Shown: positions 10,861 to 22,360, numbered from the stretch's first letter. The stretch is 64,000 bases of DNA from Trachythela sp. YZ-2020 (GCA_016169945.1 JADLSH010000218.1:806001-870000); one strand, 5' to 3'. Program-made: numbers and translations. The notes: a model not told the origin generated them from the letters alone.

Positions 10861-11469
10861 TTCTCTTATTCCTTTCTTTACCAACTATGTGAATGCAAAC
10901 ATATTGTAATCACATTACAAGTTCAAAACTATGTACCAGAGCCACCTGACACCCACCATGATACTGGATGAGGCAAAGCCTTAACCAGACGCGATATACA
11001 AAAGTACTACGGGTTGAATGCGCACCAGTGCTGGGTCAGTAACACTGCAGCACACTGGAGGGTTCAAGCGCCTCACATATACAGATAATTTTCAAGCGAG
11101 CACACGCAGAATTCCTTCATGAACAACAATGTGATTATTACCCATTTGCATGTACTGTACTTTACACTACCTTTCATTTCTTCAAAGCATACAGTATAAC
11201 GTTTGTCATTAGAATAGCAATTAAGAGAAAACTTTTATACTCTTATTCTAGATTTTCTACATTTATAATCCTATGTAATGTATACAAACATTACATAGGA
11301 TTAAACTTTATCTGATTTCAAACATCGAGGCGCAGCCGAGTGTTTTTGATCCGATAAAGGCCGAACTGCAAGGTTTGTATATGACTTCTAAAATGACTCA
11401 TTTTTTACGCTCACTGGCGTTGGAATTTTGAAGATTGATGTTATCTACGCTGTAAAAATTGAAGGAGAA
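10861..11469. other. Intergenic stretch with two hairpins
   Basis: No gene recognised. Two inverted repeats are visible. One is a perfect 15-bp stem at 11266-11280 / 11289-11303 (taatcctatgtaatg and its complement). The other is looser, at about 11308-11358, pairing 'ctttatctgattt' with 'gatccgataaag' around a GC-rich 'cgaggcgcagccgag' loop. Confidence 0.55.
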
Positions 11470-12172
11470 AATTTGAGCAAGTCTATACCAAGTGTAGATG
11501 CCTCAGACGAAAGATCTGATTCAACAAATAGAGCGTATACAACGTCGAGCATCTAAATATATACGAAACATCATATAAAGGAAGACTGCTAAATTTAAAT
11601 CTACTTCCACTGATCCTGTGGTACATATACATGGACATGATCTTCTTTTTTAAAAGGATTAAAGGTTTGGCTAATATAAACTCCAGGGTAATTCCAACAA
11701 TCCGAACTGCAATACCTACTAGATCCAATAGTAATCCTAACTCCATCCAGTTCTCAGTTCGTAAATGCAGAACATCAACTTTCCCGAAATTCTTTCTTAA
11801 TAGATCCTCCAGAAAATGGAATACCTATAAATTTACTGCACTTGATCTGGCAACCTTTAAAACTGTTCTACTAAAATATTACATTAGTGCCCTTAATTCG
11901 TCTTACGGTGCCGGTCACCCAAGATCATGGAAGTCAATATGCTTGAACTGTAATACTTCTCGTAGCCTTATTGGAACTCTTACTTGCTGTTTTTAACTAT
12001 ACATTTTAGATTAGTTCTATACTTGGGCCCGCAGTAATTGGCCAACGCTGTTGCGGTAACCCAACCATATATATTATATTATTATTTCTATTAATATATT
12101 GTCCATTGTCCTGTAACTTGTTATTAATGTATGGCAAAGCTAATAAAATAAAATAAAAATATATATATAATA
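11470..12172 (+). mobile_element. 5'-truncated LINE, C-terminus and 3' UTR
   Basis: Plus-strand fragment. The first part is frameshifted but still reads as LINE C-terminus (LLNLNLLPLILWYIYMDMI near 11590-11640). The open part 11631-11996 has VRKCRTSTFPKFFLNRSSRKWN and a terminal Cys motif SICLNCNTSRSLIGTLTCCF-stop. This resembles the Cys tail of the fragment at 6825-7539, so the two are probably related families. The 3' end is A/T-rich (taataaaataaaataaaaat, about 12140-12160) followed by TA repeats. Confidence 0.8.
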
Positions 12173-12180
12173 TATAGATC

Positions 12181-12560
12181 CGCTAGGGGTCATGAGTTTC
12201 CTTTGTATTTTTCTTATGAATAGTCACTGAATTTTAGAAGTACTATTTACAACATGAGCGGCAGTGTTGTATCGGATATACAAACTCGAGCCGAAGGCGA
12301 GCGTTGTATATCCGATACAACACGGATGCGAATGTTGTAAATAGCTTGTGAAACGTCTTGATGAGAACATTCGTATTCTTCAACAATTTAAAATAAATGA
12401 ATGATATTTGGTGAGAAAATTTAACTTAAAATTTATGTAAATCAGCATGATTCTGTATCAGATATACAAACTCCTTCACGCTAATGATTTCTTTTGTGTT
12501 TTCTTCATGAATTATTAATGAGTTTTACAAGTCTATTTAATGAATTTGAATGGGTTTTGT
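12181..12560. repeat. Hairpin-bearing dispersed repeat
   Basis: A stem pairs 'gtgttgtatcggatatacaa' (from 12265) with 'ttgtatatccgatacaacac' (to about 12325) around 'ctcgagccgaaggcgag'. A diverged direct copy of the left flank (tgtatcagatatacaaactc, with similar 'ttcatgaat' context) lies at about 12440-12540. No coding potential seen. Confidence 0.5.
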
Positions 12561-13468
12561 TCTGGCGTTGCCGTCCTTATTGCTATTTCCCACCCTTAGC
12601 AGTCAACCGAAATTTATGATCTGCGTCTCACCAAATATTTATGCAACCGTATAGACTTATAAACGCTATCAAATGCAGCATTTTGACGTAACAGTCTAAA
12701 CATTCCTGCATGAATTAGTCCGATTATGCATGCCAATTACATTGTCATTTTTCACGAATCAATTGCTAAGCAGCACATTGTTGACATGTATTCAGATCAC
12801 ATATATACGATTAATTATGCTGTTTTGAACACTCAATATGATAAATATACTACGTTGGATTTTCATTTTGTCCGTTTCCTGCTATAGTTGCTTTCCATAT
12901 GCATCATGGTTCTATAAAAGGTGATGAAATAGCAGACAAATTAGTATAAGCTGGCAGCATATGTAGCTTTAGAGGATGAGAGTTGATGAGTGTTAACAAG
13001 AGTTGCAGCTCTCGGTCGCATGGACATACAAACTCTTCGTTTACCAACAGTTAAGAATCCGTACACAATTACACTGTTAATTATTAATTATGGCATCAAT
13101 TTACGCAGTTACACGTTTCCGATTTTTATAGGAAAGAACGGCTGTCGTCATAAAAAACGGTCCGATTTTTGTAAGCGTGACGTCCGTGTTGACAAAACCG
13201 TCACGCTTAAGCTCTCCAGCTAGCAGTGACAACATCTACTTAAAACAGCGCGGGTACAACACGTATTATTGAACTGATAGTCTATGATGACGTCATTGCT
13301 GTACTACATCAGCGGCGCCATGCAGATGAGAAATCAGGGCGTGCTAATTAGAACCAATTACTACATACAAGTATACAACACAGCGCGCAAGCGCATGTGT
13401 ATTTGCATGGTAATTCCACGTACATGCATAGTATATTAGGGTCAAGAATAAACATTCAACATTCTGAT
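12561..13468. other. Intergenic stretch, nothing recognised
   Basis: AT-rich sequence with no protein similarity I can name and no clear repeat structure. Confidence 0.5.
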
Positions 13469-14385
13469 CAAGTTAAATAGAAAGAGGTCTTGGGGATTAT
13501 AATTGACGAAGAATTAAAATGGAAGGAACACACTAATGCTCAAGTTAAACAGAATCAAGTTAAACAGAAGATCAAGTTAAACAGAAAGAGGTCTTGGGGA
13601 TTATAATTGACGAAGAATTAAAATGGAAGGAACACACTAATGCTCAATGTAAGAAACTTTCGAGTGCTGTGGCTCTTCTAAGAAGAGCTAAAGCTTTTGT
13701 ATCTCAAAATGAATTAATTCGTATGTACAACTCTTTAGTAGTCCCTTACTTTACATATTGTTCGTCCGTCTGGAGTGACGGAAATCGAACGAATCTTGAG
13801 AAACTGTACAAGATGCAAAAAAGGGCCGCTCGTGTCATAACTAGTTCAAACTACGAAATAAGGTCAAAAACAATCTTTCGGATTCTAGGATGGACTCCAA
13901 TTGAGTCTACTCTTATGAAAAGGGAAATTTTAATGACATTCAAGGCTATCCGTTGTATTGCGCCGGAGTACGTCTCTAACATGTTCTCTCATAGCCAAAA
14001 TAACAATTACGAAATGCGGAGCAACATGCGCAAGCTAGTGTTAGGTAAACCTAAAACTAATTTTATGAAAAGATCCTTTTCATACCGAGGAGCTTGTGCC
14101 TGGAACAACTTACCCATTGACATTGTCAACGGGTATGAGCAACTATCAACAATTCATTTTAAAAGTTTAATCGACAATTATTTTTCCACAGATTAAATGA
14201 CTGTTGATGATGCTCATAAATATTGCAACATGGGTAATCAATATTGTTTCATCTAACATGACTTATTTGTGTAAATAGTTATTAATATTTTATAGTATTA
14301 TATCAAACGATCCCTTGAAAAGCAGCAATAGCTGAAGGGCTATCGTTTTTAAATAACTTTTATAAATAAATAAATTCTATTCTGT
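13469..14385 (+). mobile_element. 5'-truncated LINE with duplicated 5' end
   Basis: The open frame 13594-14196 is an RT C-terminal region: GIIIDEELKWKEHTNAQC, VVPYFTYCSSVWSDGN, KMQKRAARVITSSNYE, RILGWTPIESTLMKREI, SFSYRGACAWNNLP. The 3' UTR contains 'gaagggctatcg' and ends in 'aataaataaattctattctg'. The 5' end is a direct duplication: 75 bp at 13469-13543 recurs at 13573-13647 with one mismatch, joined by further short copies of 'caagttaaacaga'. This pattern suggests template slippage during integration. Confidence 0.88.
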
Positions 14386-15052
14386 TGAGGAAGATATTAT
14401 CTTATATAATCGAAGTAAAGAATGTTGTAAAATGAGGGACAGTTCATTTTTTATTTGGAATGGCTGGTGGAATTAGGGAGTGGGCCATCCAAAAAAAATA
14501 TTGCCTTAAAAGGGTGGCCCATAAATAACAATACAATATTTTGTTGTTCTGTTTACAAGAATGTCACCCGGAAAACCCACGGAATAGCAACTAAAATTCA
14601 GAAATTATTTTGAAAGAGTATGCCATCGAACACCCCTACCTATTCGAAGCCAAATACAATGACTATGTAATTAGGCTCCCTCTTTCAACTGCTGCTTAAA
14701 TATATCCTGAAACATCTTGAGCAAATGATTTGAAATGCCATTTCAGAGGGTCTGGATTTCAAAATTTCCTGAGGGACCATGCCCCCAGATAACACATCAA
14801 CTACTGTTTTGTTTAGTCGCCCCCCCAAAAAAAAATTGATGAACTTCGTTGAAGAAAAACAATTGAGAGCATAATGCCCCCCCCTGAGTCAACCACTGCC
14901 ATAAGAGAAGTGTAAAATCATGTACATAGTCATTGTCACCGTCATCCAACATTGGTAATGCTGCCTAACAAAATGACAGCAGCTGCATGAGACGTTGAGA
15001 CAGAGTTACAGTGTAATAAAATAACAATGATCTTAAAGTGATTAAACACATT

Positions 15053-15180
15053 AACCCATTAGCTCGCAATGCACCCATGCAGACGTGCCCTACTTAGAAT
15101 TTTACTCTGTCTAACGCCAGACAATTTTACGAGTCAGTGGTAGGGTACTGCAGTTAACAAAACTATCTGTCAGTGTCTCT
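15053..15180 (+). repeat. TTAACCCATTA dispersed unit, copy 1
   Basis: Unit that starts 'ttaacccattagctcgcaat', contains 'tttactctgtctaacgccag' then 'acaattttacgagtcag', and ends near 'agttaac'. Other copies: 17527-17640, 17640-17755, 22858-22965, a minus-strand copy at 23940-24062 and a faint one at 62163-62265. Confidence 0.7.
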
Positions 15181-15205
15181 TGTTAACCCGCTAACTTGCA
15201 AAGCG

Positions 15206-16610
15206 CCCAGACAAGACAAGACATGACAAAAATTTATTGCAGCACCATATTACACAATATTAAGAGTGAATAACAAAGTAGTATTTTACAGAGAAGTAGG
15301 TACTTGCTAACTGTAATAACCAAAAGGCTAATCTAGACAGTTAGCATATTTAATTGTATTAAAATTTGTTGATCGGTAAAACCAATAGATTATAGAAACA
15401 TGCAACATTAGTATGCATAGAGGGAGAATTTTGATTCAAATTTTAGATTAACATTGATAGAACAAATTCAATCAGTGAGATTGCAATATGATTTCAGTAG
15501 ATTATTTTTCAAATTACTTTTAAACTTAAATTTTGGAAAACTTTTCAGATCTTCATCAATTGAATTCCACACATTAGTACCAACAAATCTAATATTAAAC
15601 TTTCCACAATTAGTTTCCACAATGATCTTGAAGCAAGCCTTGTGTTATAACTATGTTTGTGACTTATTAGTACAAAATAATCATCAAATGCTTCAGGAAG
15701 ATTGCCAGTGTGATAGTCATACATGAATAATGCATTGTGATAAAGGATGAGGTCATGGAACTTAAGGATTTTGAGTTGAATGAACCGAGGATTTGTATGT
15801 GCACGATAGTCTGAGAATGTTATTATACGAATAATTTTCTTCTGTAGAATAGCTAATGGGTTTACTGTAGTATGGTAAGTGTTTCCCAATGATATCAAAG
15901 CGTATGTAAGAAATGGATAGATTAAATAATAATATAGATTAATGAGAATGTCGATAGTGACAAAAGTCCGAATTTTAGAAATAGCTCCAATATTACGTTT
16001 AACCTTCTTTGAGATTTCTGATACTTGCGCTTTCCAATTCACAATGGACAGTCGAAGTGATTTTCTTTTGAGCAGGTTGAAATATTACAAAACTCGTCTT
16101 ATCAACATTGAAAGACAATTTATTGGCCCAAAGCCATTGACTGACATGTTCCAGTTGACTGTTCATTGAGGATTCAAGTATCGACAAGGTCTTGTTAGCA
16201 TAGAATAGGCTTGAATCGTCAGCAAAAAAATGGAAGTCAAGTAGCTTTGATGAGTTTTGAAAGTCGTTAATATAAATTAGGAATAACAGTGGGCCGAGAA
16301 CCGACACTTGGGGTACTCCACATGAAACAGGCAACAGTGATGATTTAATATTGCCAATCGTTACAAACTATTGTCCATTCTCTAAAGTCTCTAGGACTTA
16401 AACCATTTATTTGCCATGCCCCTTATACCACATCTTTCAAGTTTTTGTAACAAGATATTGTGGTTCACCGTATCGAATGCTTTGGAGAGATCAAGAAATA
16501 CTATACATGAGTATTTACCATCGTTAATTGCTCACCGTATCTTTTCAACTATTGATAGAATTGCATGTAATGTAGAGTGATTTGAACGGAAGCCAAACGG
16601 AAGCCCAGAT
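15206..16610 (-). pseudogene. 5'-truncated LINE, RT and C-terminus
   Basis: Minus strand, nested in the 14435-17489 element. It starts inside the RT at FGFRSNHSTLHAILS (about 16545-16595). Motif A follows as [20 protein letters not shown] (about 16420-16480), then CGVPQVSVLGPLLFLIYIND and FHFFADDSSLFYANKT, which keeps the catalytic DD (about 16200-16240). Then come NKLSFNVDKTSFVIF, MNWKAQVSEISKKVKRNIG, NPLAILQKKIIRIITFSDYR and HSYNTRLASRSLWKL. A frame change lies near 16020. The 3' tail on its own strand is a TTGTC repeat (complement of 15209-15226). Confidence 0.87.
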
Positions 16611-16806
16611 GCGCGGAAGCCCAGAAGCGCCCTGCTTTAGTATTTCCTCTCAACAAATAGAAATCAAATGGAAAAACTTGACAAATTTGGGGCGGAGGGG
16701 GACTGGTGGAATTTAGTGTGCCCTCTTCATGCTTTAGTTTGGCCTGCCCCTCCATACTCAAATATTATCCAGAGCCACCCTAAATATTTTTTTAGATGAC
16801 TCACCT

Positions 16807-17150
16807 CACAACTGGGCTTCGGTGGCGCAGTCGCCAGAGCAAGCGCCTTTCACCTCTGAGTGTTGTGTCCGATTCTCGCTGGGGATTTTACTCATCACAC
16901 TCATGTGAAAAGAGTAAGTCAACGCTCTGCCGAAAGTCGTGCGTTTTCTCCGACCATTCCGGTTTCCCCCCGCAGGGAAAGTTGACTTAATGGGTTAGGA
17001 TTTACAGATTAGGAAAGTAATATTACAATTGTTGTAAAATAGATAGGGTAGGCGAAGTACGTAATATAGGTAAGCGAGATACTTGATGTAATCGGTCACT
17101 GAAAAGTCCCAATGGGGAGTGAACGGGATAATGTATGTATGTATGTATGT
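16807..17150 (+). mobile_element. tRNA-headed SINE
   Basis: The head resembles a tRNA gene, with box A TGGCGCAGTCG at 16823-16833 and box B GTCCGATTCTCGC near 16867-16879, about 44 bp downstream. The body contains the pyrimidine-rich 'tctccgaccattccggtttcc'. The 3' end is a TATG microsatellite (about 17132-17150). The sequence 'ctcacct' occurs just before the head (16800-16806) and just after the tail (17158-17164) and is a plausible short target duplication. The folded head lacks a clean tRNA cloverleaf, so it is not called a tRNA gene. Confidence 0.75.
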
Positions 17151-17526
17151 AACTAATCTCACCTAAAAATTCTAAACTACATGTAACCTTCCAAAAACTC
17201 AATTTTTGTGAGAAAACACCAGTTGCAAGGCTGAGGCCAATTGCTTAGTCATTCTATTGGGTCTCTAATACGTAGGGGGAAAATATTAAATTTAGGCAGC
17301 CCATATAATGGACATTAAATTCTTGCAAAACGGAACAACAAAACATTGGTGTATAATATTTTGTGCACTAATATATTTCCATATATGTGGACCACCCTTT
17401 TAAGACAATTCTTTCTTGATTAACCACCCCCTAATTCTGCACCCCCCCCTGAACTCACATATGAAAAGTATGAAAAATGAACTGTCCCTAATAGGTACGT
17501 TGGCTGGCTAATTTGTGGCATTAAAG

Positions 17527-17755
17527 TTTAACCCATTAAGCCACAATGCGCCACAATGCTCTCACTTTGTCAATTTACTCTGTCTAATGTCAGACAATTT
17601 TATTCGTCAAAGAGAAAGTTTTGGTCGTTAATGGGTTAACCAGACTACCTGCACATGTCTCTTAATTTTTCATGCATTAAGCTGCAATTGTCATTTAACT
17701 CCAGAGGATTTTACTCATCAAGGGAAAAGTGTAGGACGTTAATCAGTTAAGGAAT
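17527..17755 (+). repeat. TTAACCCATTA dispersed unit, copies 2 and 3 in tandem
   Basis: Copy 2 runs from 'tttaacccattaagccacaa' to 'gttaatgggttaacc'. Its ends are complementary (ttaacccatta / taatgggttaa), so the unit behaves like a small TIR element. Copy 3 follows directly, more diverged (catgcattaagctgcaattg ... gattttactcatcaaggg ... gttaatcagttaa). Confidence 0.65.
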
Positions 17756-18043
17756 GAACATGCATGTTTGACACACAGTGCAATTTTTAATTATTATTAT
17801 ATGTCAGGTATGTTTCCCTTTTGTGTGCAATTTGAGAGAATTTAACTTCTGCAACATACAGTACTGGCTCACAAAAATAGACAAAATAACATATTAATTG
17901 GGGTGCATTGCTTGTTAATGGACTAATTTAGCAATAGGCAAGGACAGATTGTTGTGTTGCATTTGATAAACATGCAGGCTGATTGACTCAGAGGCAGCAA
18001 TTATAGTTACAGTTACAATTATACCATTCTTGACTGTTTCTAT

Positions 18044-18418
18044 AATCCCCGAGCCGGCGCGAAGCGCCGTGCGAGGGTACTAATTCCGCGCGGATATTTA
18101 CACCCGGAAAAAAAGGAAAGCAATGGGAAATCCAAAGTTCATCAAGTTTTGCGGGCGCATGGGTGTGATGGGTGGTCATCTCACTAATCTTTGTTAGGAA
18201 TGGAATGAGCGAATTATAAAAAAACATGAGTAAGTCATATCAGTAAGTCTTTTTGGGATTTCAGGAAAAGCTGCGGAACAAATTTATCGTTTATACTTTA
18301 TAAAAAAGGATAAATAGAAATATATAGTCGAAAAAATATGGCAAGTTTCTTATATTAAATTGTTGATATAGCCGTAAGAATGTTGTTTTATTTACATAGA
18401 TTTTCATTTTTTCACAAT
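18044..18418 (+). repeat. Dispersed repeat X, left part (split by ISL2EU-like element)
   Basis: Begins 'ccccgagccggcgcgaagcg', then 'cgagggtactaattccg', 'ggaaatccaaagttcatcaa' and 'gggtggtcatctcac'. The same order and spacing occur at 57686-58120 without interruption. Here the repeat is cut at 18418 and resumes at 21642. Confidence 0.75.
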
Positions 18419-19128
18419 GGGCCAATTGCGGAATTGCAAAGCATCATGGTAGTTTAGTTACACGGCAGAATTTTTCAACATGGCGATTGTATTTTTCGAA
18501 CGAGGGGAGGTGCTAAACACATGGGAATTGAAACAAAGGTTTTATCATTTTCACTTCGATTAAAGTTTATATGAAATCTGTACGGCTTGTTTTATATTTC
18601 TACTTTGTCTTGGGTTTCTACGAGCGAGTGTGGTTGAAATATTCAACATCGTGTACAGAGTCACTGAAGCGGGGAAGGAGTTCGATTCGAGGTTGTCAGA
18701 CACAAATTTTGGAATAGTTCACAATACAAAGGTGAGTACTGCATTAAATTATTTTCAGGATAAGGAACACGTTGTGACTCATTGTTTGCCTGAAAATTTC
18801 GGCGATCGATTTAATTCTAGCGACTTGAGAGTAAAAAATGTTCGCACACTTGACCGTCCCGAAACAACACATGTTTGATCAAACGTTCTTCTCACAAACC
18901 AAAACATTGAGGTTGTTTGGCAGGAAAAATAAAAACAGTTGCTGTTTGAAATACCGAGCTTTCACATTTCAAAGGTTTTCGCTGTTACAAAAAAAGATTT
19001 AAAAAGTACTTTTAAGTGCTATTCACTGCTGTTCAAGTGTCTTACTGGAGTTTTTTAACCACAACATATTTGCTTGTTTCGAGTATATTTTGGAAAGTTT
19101 CAAGCCGTTTGGTTTACGGTCTGTTTTG

Positions 19129-19990
19129 ATAAATATGGCAAGTGACATGGAAAAAGTGCCTACTTGTGTGCCACTTTGTCGAAGCAACAGTGTAAAAAAT
19201 CCGGAATTATCCTTCCATAAATTTCCTCTGGATTCGAGCTTAAATTAAAGGAAATATGGCTAAATTTATTGGGAATACAAAGACAACCTTTAAAAAGCCA
19301 CAAAGTGTGTTCCTTACACTTTCCCGGTGGAAAGAAATCCTTTGGTGCATTGCCAACAGTCCTTAAAATATCATGCAGACAAACTGTAAACAGTACCCAA
19401 GGCAGGGAACATATTTTAGAGAATGACACTACTGAAACAACCCAGTCGGAACAACAAACAACTGGCGGCATAGAGGCACAAGAGTCAATCAATGAAAAAT
19501 TAAAAACTGAGCATGCAGCTTTAAAAAGAAAATATGACGAGTTATCATCTAAATACGAACAGTGTGTACTGCGAATAGAGCATGTACTTGCCAGTGACAC
19601 AAATTTTAAATTATACACAGGTTTTCAAAATTATGCAACATTTAAAGTTTTCTTTGACTTTCTGCAACCGGCATGTAATTTCTTAACTTATGCTGGTTCA
19701 AGTAACAATGTAGAATATTCAGCAGAATCAGAAAAAAAGCTGGGGCGAAAAAGGTCAATGTCGCCAGAGCAAGAGTTGTTTATGGCTCTGGTTCGCATAC
19801 GTTGTGGTCTTATGGGGGTGGACATTGCTCACCGATTTGGCATTTCAGAAGCACATGTATCCCGTATCTGGGCTACTTGGTTAGAGTTTCTCTATCACAA
19901 GTTAAGAGCCCTACCCATTTGGGCATCATGTGATTACATACAACAAACTATGCCACAGCATAATGCTTCAAAAACAGCATTCAATGATGC
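19129..19990 (+). pseudogene. THAP-domain transposase N-terminus, broken; DDE region deleted
   Basis: DNA-binding part of a transposase. The THAP zinc finger starts near 19135 (MASDMEKVP, CVPLCRSNSVKNPELSFHKF) and its second metal pair lies in KVCSLHFPGGKKSFGALP (about 19302-19350). The two halves are in different frames: a one-base shift near 19240 creates a stop. A coiled-coil-like stretch follows (KLKTEHAALKRKYDELSSKY), then a helix-turn-helix block KRSMSPEQELFMALVRIRCG and AHRFGISEAHVSRIWATWLE (about 19750-19890). The sequence stops at PIWASCDYIQQTMPQ, just where the DDE catalytic domain should begin, and then joins the YqaJ region. No catalytic domain is present, so the copy cannot make an active transposase. 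Confidence 0.8.
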
Positions 19991-20470
19991 AAACCTATTT
20001 GCAAATCAAATGTACAATACTGAAATAAGAGAATCTATACTGGAACAAATTACTGTTCCTAACTTTGCGGAAGTGTGTAAACATTTACCTTCTCTGGAGT
20101 ATACACCATATACTGAAAACATTCTTTTTACAACCAAAGAACAAATGGTTGACATTGAATGCAATACAAGAGGTCAGTCACAGAGCAAACTTTGGTTTCA
20201 TGAACGACGAGGTCGTTTAACTGCCTCACATTTCGGTACAGTAATGAAACGAAGAGAAAATGTTTTCCCCACATCACTACTTAGCAAAATCCTTTTGCCA
20301 GCAAGTAATGTTACAAAGCCCCCAGAAGCATGTCAGTGGGGCAACAGTAATGAGCAGACTGCCATTGAAAAATATTTGGAGCAAAATGTTGTATTCAGTG
20401 TGGGTTAATTATTAACACAGAAGCTCCATGGCTTGGTGCAAGTCCAAACTGCTTGTTATATGATTCTGCA
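19991..20470 (+). pseudogene. YqaJ-like nuclease fragment
   Basis: In frame with the preceding fragment after an internal deletion. It contains the YqaJ-type core: KLWFHERRGRLTASHFGTVM (about 20190-20250), then EACQWGNSNEQTAIEKYLEQ (about 20325-20385). The frame shifts near 20400; in the next frame it reads LIINTEAPWLGASPNCLLYD. In YqaJ proteins the block usually reads SPDG, so an acidic residue is replaced by Asn here. YqaJ proteins are lambda-exonuclease-like nucleases. The fragment ends at the right arm (about 20485). It is non-functional by frameshift and truncation. Confidence 0.78.
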
Positions 20471-21181
20471 GAGCCAACATTATTTAGATGATAACTCGTC
20501 ATATTTTCTTTTTAAAGCTGCATGTTCAGTTTTTAATTTTTCATTGATTGACTCTTGTGCCTCTATGCCGCCAGTTGTTTGTTGTTCCGACTGGGTTGTT
20601 TCAGTAGTGTCATTCTCTGAAATATGTTCCCTGCCTTGGGTACTGTTTACAGTTTGTCTGCATGATATTTTAAGGACAGTTGGCAATGCACCAAAGGATT
20701 TCTTTCCACCGGGAAAGTGTAAGGAACACACTTTGTGGCTTTTTAAAGGTTGTCTTTGTATTCCCAATAAATTTAGCCATATTTCCTTTAATTTAAGCTC
20801 GAATCAACAGGAAATTTATGGAAGGATAATTCCGGATTTTTTACACTGTTGCTTCGACAAAGTGGCACACAACAGGTCGTTCCCCCGCACTTTTTACCTT
20901 TAGGCACTTTTTCCATGTCACTTGCCATATTTATCAAAACAGACCGTAAACCAAACGGCTTGAAACTTTCCAAAATATACTCGAAACAAGCAAATATGTT
21001 GTGGTTAAAAAACTCCAGTAAGACACTTGAACTGCAGTGAATAGCACTTAAAAGTACTTTTTAAATCTTTTTTGTAACAGCAAAAACCTTTGAAATGTGA
21101 AAGCTCGGTATTTCAAACAGCAACTGTTTTTATTTTTCCTGCCAAACAACCTCAATGTTTTGGTTTGAGAAGAACGTTTGA

Positions 21182-21641
21182 TCAAACATGTGTTGTTTCG
21201 GGACGGTCAAGTGTGCGAACATTTTTGACTCTCAAGTCGCTAGAATTAAATCGATCGCCGAAATTTTCAGGCAAACAATGAGTCACAACGTGTTCCTTAT
21301 CCTGAAAATAATTTAATGCAGTACTCACCTTTGTATTGTGAACTATTCCAAAATTTGTGTCTGACAACCTCGAATCGAACTCCTTCCCCGCTTCAGTGAC
21401 TCTGTACGCGATGTTGAATATTTCAACCACACTAGCTCGTAGAAACCCAAGACAAAGTAGAAATATAAAACAAGCCGTACAGATTTGATATAAACTTTAA
21501 TCGAAGTGAAAATGATAAAACTTTTCTTTCAATTCCCATGTGTTTAGTACCTTCCCTCGTTCGAAAAATACAATCGCCATGTTGAAAAATTCTGCCGTGT
21601 AACTAAACTACCATGATGCTTTGCAATTCCGCAATTGGCCC
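21182..21641 (-). repeat. Right arm of the ISL2EU-like palindrome, outer part
   Basis: Minus-strand copy of 18419-18880. The 82-residue open frame at 21182-21430 is, by eye, identical except near position 8 to that at 18630-18878. Neither is recognised as a protein family. Because both arms hold it, it may be a leader or 5' exon of the transposase gene or just subterminal repeat sequence. Confidence 0.6.
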
Positions 21642-22360
21642 ATTAAAATATCCTATATTTTATGCTATCAAAAAGTTCCAACTTAAAAGGAAAGCGAAAT
21701 CGTTTCACACGAGAGAATTTGTATATTTTCTACTGATTTAATTTCAAAAACTAATTTATAAAATGCAGTTTAGTTTTATAAACTTTTGGCAACGTTTTAC
21801 TTTTAGTAAACGGAAGGTTGCATTTAAACATTAATTTGAAGCTTATAGAATGCATAAGAACATACCTACACCATATATCGCAGATTTGTATGGCTAAAAC
21901 AACTAATATTTTAATTATTTTTGTAGTTTTTGTAACCTGTTGTTTTGTACTCCATAAAGAAGTTTATTTTATCGTGTTGCCATGGCTACTGTGCTTCCTC
22001 TTCTTGAAACAAAATTTCCATTTTTTATTCTTTCAAAATAAATTTCCCAAAATAATATTGTTTCCTTCCACTCTTTTAATGGCAAATTTAAAAGGAAGCC
22101 ACAGTGATTACGTCAGGTAAAACATTTCATTTGGCGATAGCCTTTGATTGCGTCGTGAAGAGGGGTGTGAGCCAAGGATCCAATTTTGTTTTCTATGCCA
22201 AAAATTTGTTTTGAACGCAGATATCCGACTCGCCTACAACCTTTGCATGGCAGATTTTTTGATAAAAAAGATTAGCAATAGTAATGTTTTGGAATGTAAT
22301 GTCTGGCAATGTTCAGCTGGGGCGAGGGGTTACTGCAAGCATGTATTTCTAGTTTAAAAC
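21642..22360 (+). repeat. Dispersed repeat X, right part
   Basis: Resumes repeat X after the transposon (attaaaatatcctatatttta, 'gaagcttatagaatgcataa', 'atggctaaaacaacta') and ends 'gcgaggggttactgcaagca' followed by 'tgtatttctagt'. The copy at 58120-58960 matches these landmarks in order. No convincing protein is coded. Confidence 0.72.

Larger units (their letters stand above)
14435..17489. mobile_element. Element with long terminal inverted repeats, carrying a LINE and a SINE
   Basis: The left end AGGGACAGTTCATTTTT (from 14435) is mirrored at the right end (AAAAATGAACTGTCCCT, to 17489). Further matched blocks follow inward: 'ggaattagggagtggg' near 14470 against the complement of 'ccaccccctaattctgc' near 17425, and 'ccttaaaagggtggccca' near 14502 against 'ggaccacccttttaagac' near 17390. 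The arms are therefore diverged but extend at least 120 bp, perhaps 250 bp. No transposase is visible. The flanks (aatg / aata) do not give a convincing target duplication. Confidence 0.65.
18419..21641. mobile_element. Palindromic ISL2EU-like DNA transposon (THAP / YqaJ)
   Basis: Terminal repeats GGGCCAATTGCGGAATTGC (from 18419) and its complement (to 21641). The inverted arms are about 1.14 kb each: left 18419 to about 19556, right about 20485-21641. The unique centre is about 0.93 kb. The element is flanked by AT on both sides, and from memory ISL2EU elements make AT duplications and code for a THAP/HTH transposase plus a YqaJ-type nuclease. Both proteins are represented here in broken form. 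It lies inside repeat X, so it is younger than that copy of X. The right arm retains about 20 extra bases near 20865-20890 that the left arm lacks. Confidence 0.8.

Noticed and set aside
16813..16890. tRNA gene
   Set aside because: Boxes A and B are present but the sequence continues as a SINE body with a TATG tail, and the acceptor stem does not pair cleanly.
19160..19618. 152-residue minus-strand frame, and its mirror at 20433-20903
   Set aside because: These are antisense shadows of the THAP/coiled-coil transposase region in the two palindrome arms.
22148..22357. 70-residue Cys-containing frame in repeat X
   Set aside because: The other copy of repeat X (57686-58960) does not keep this frame, so it is unlikely to be coding.
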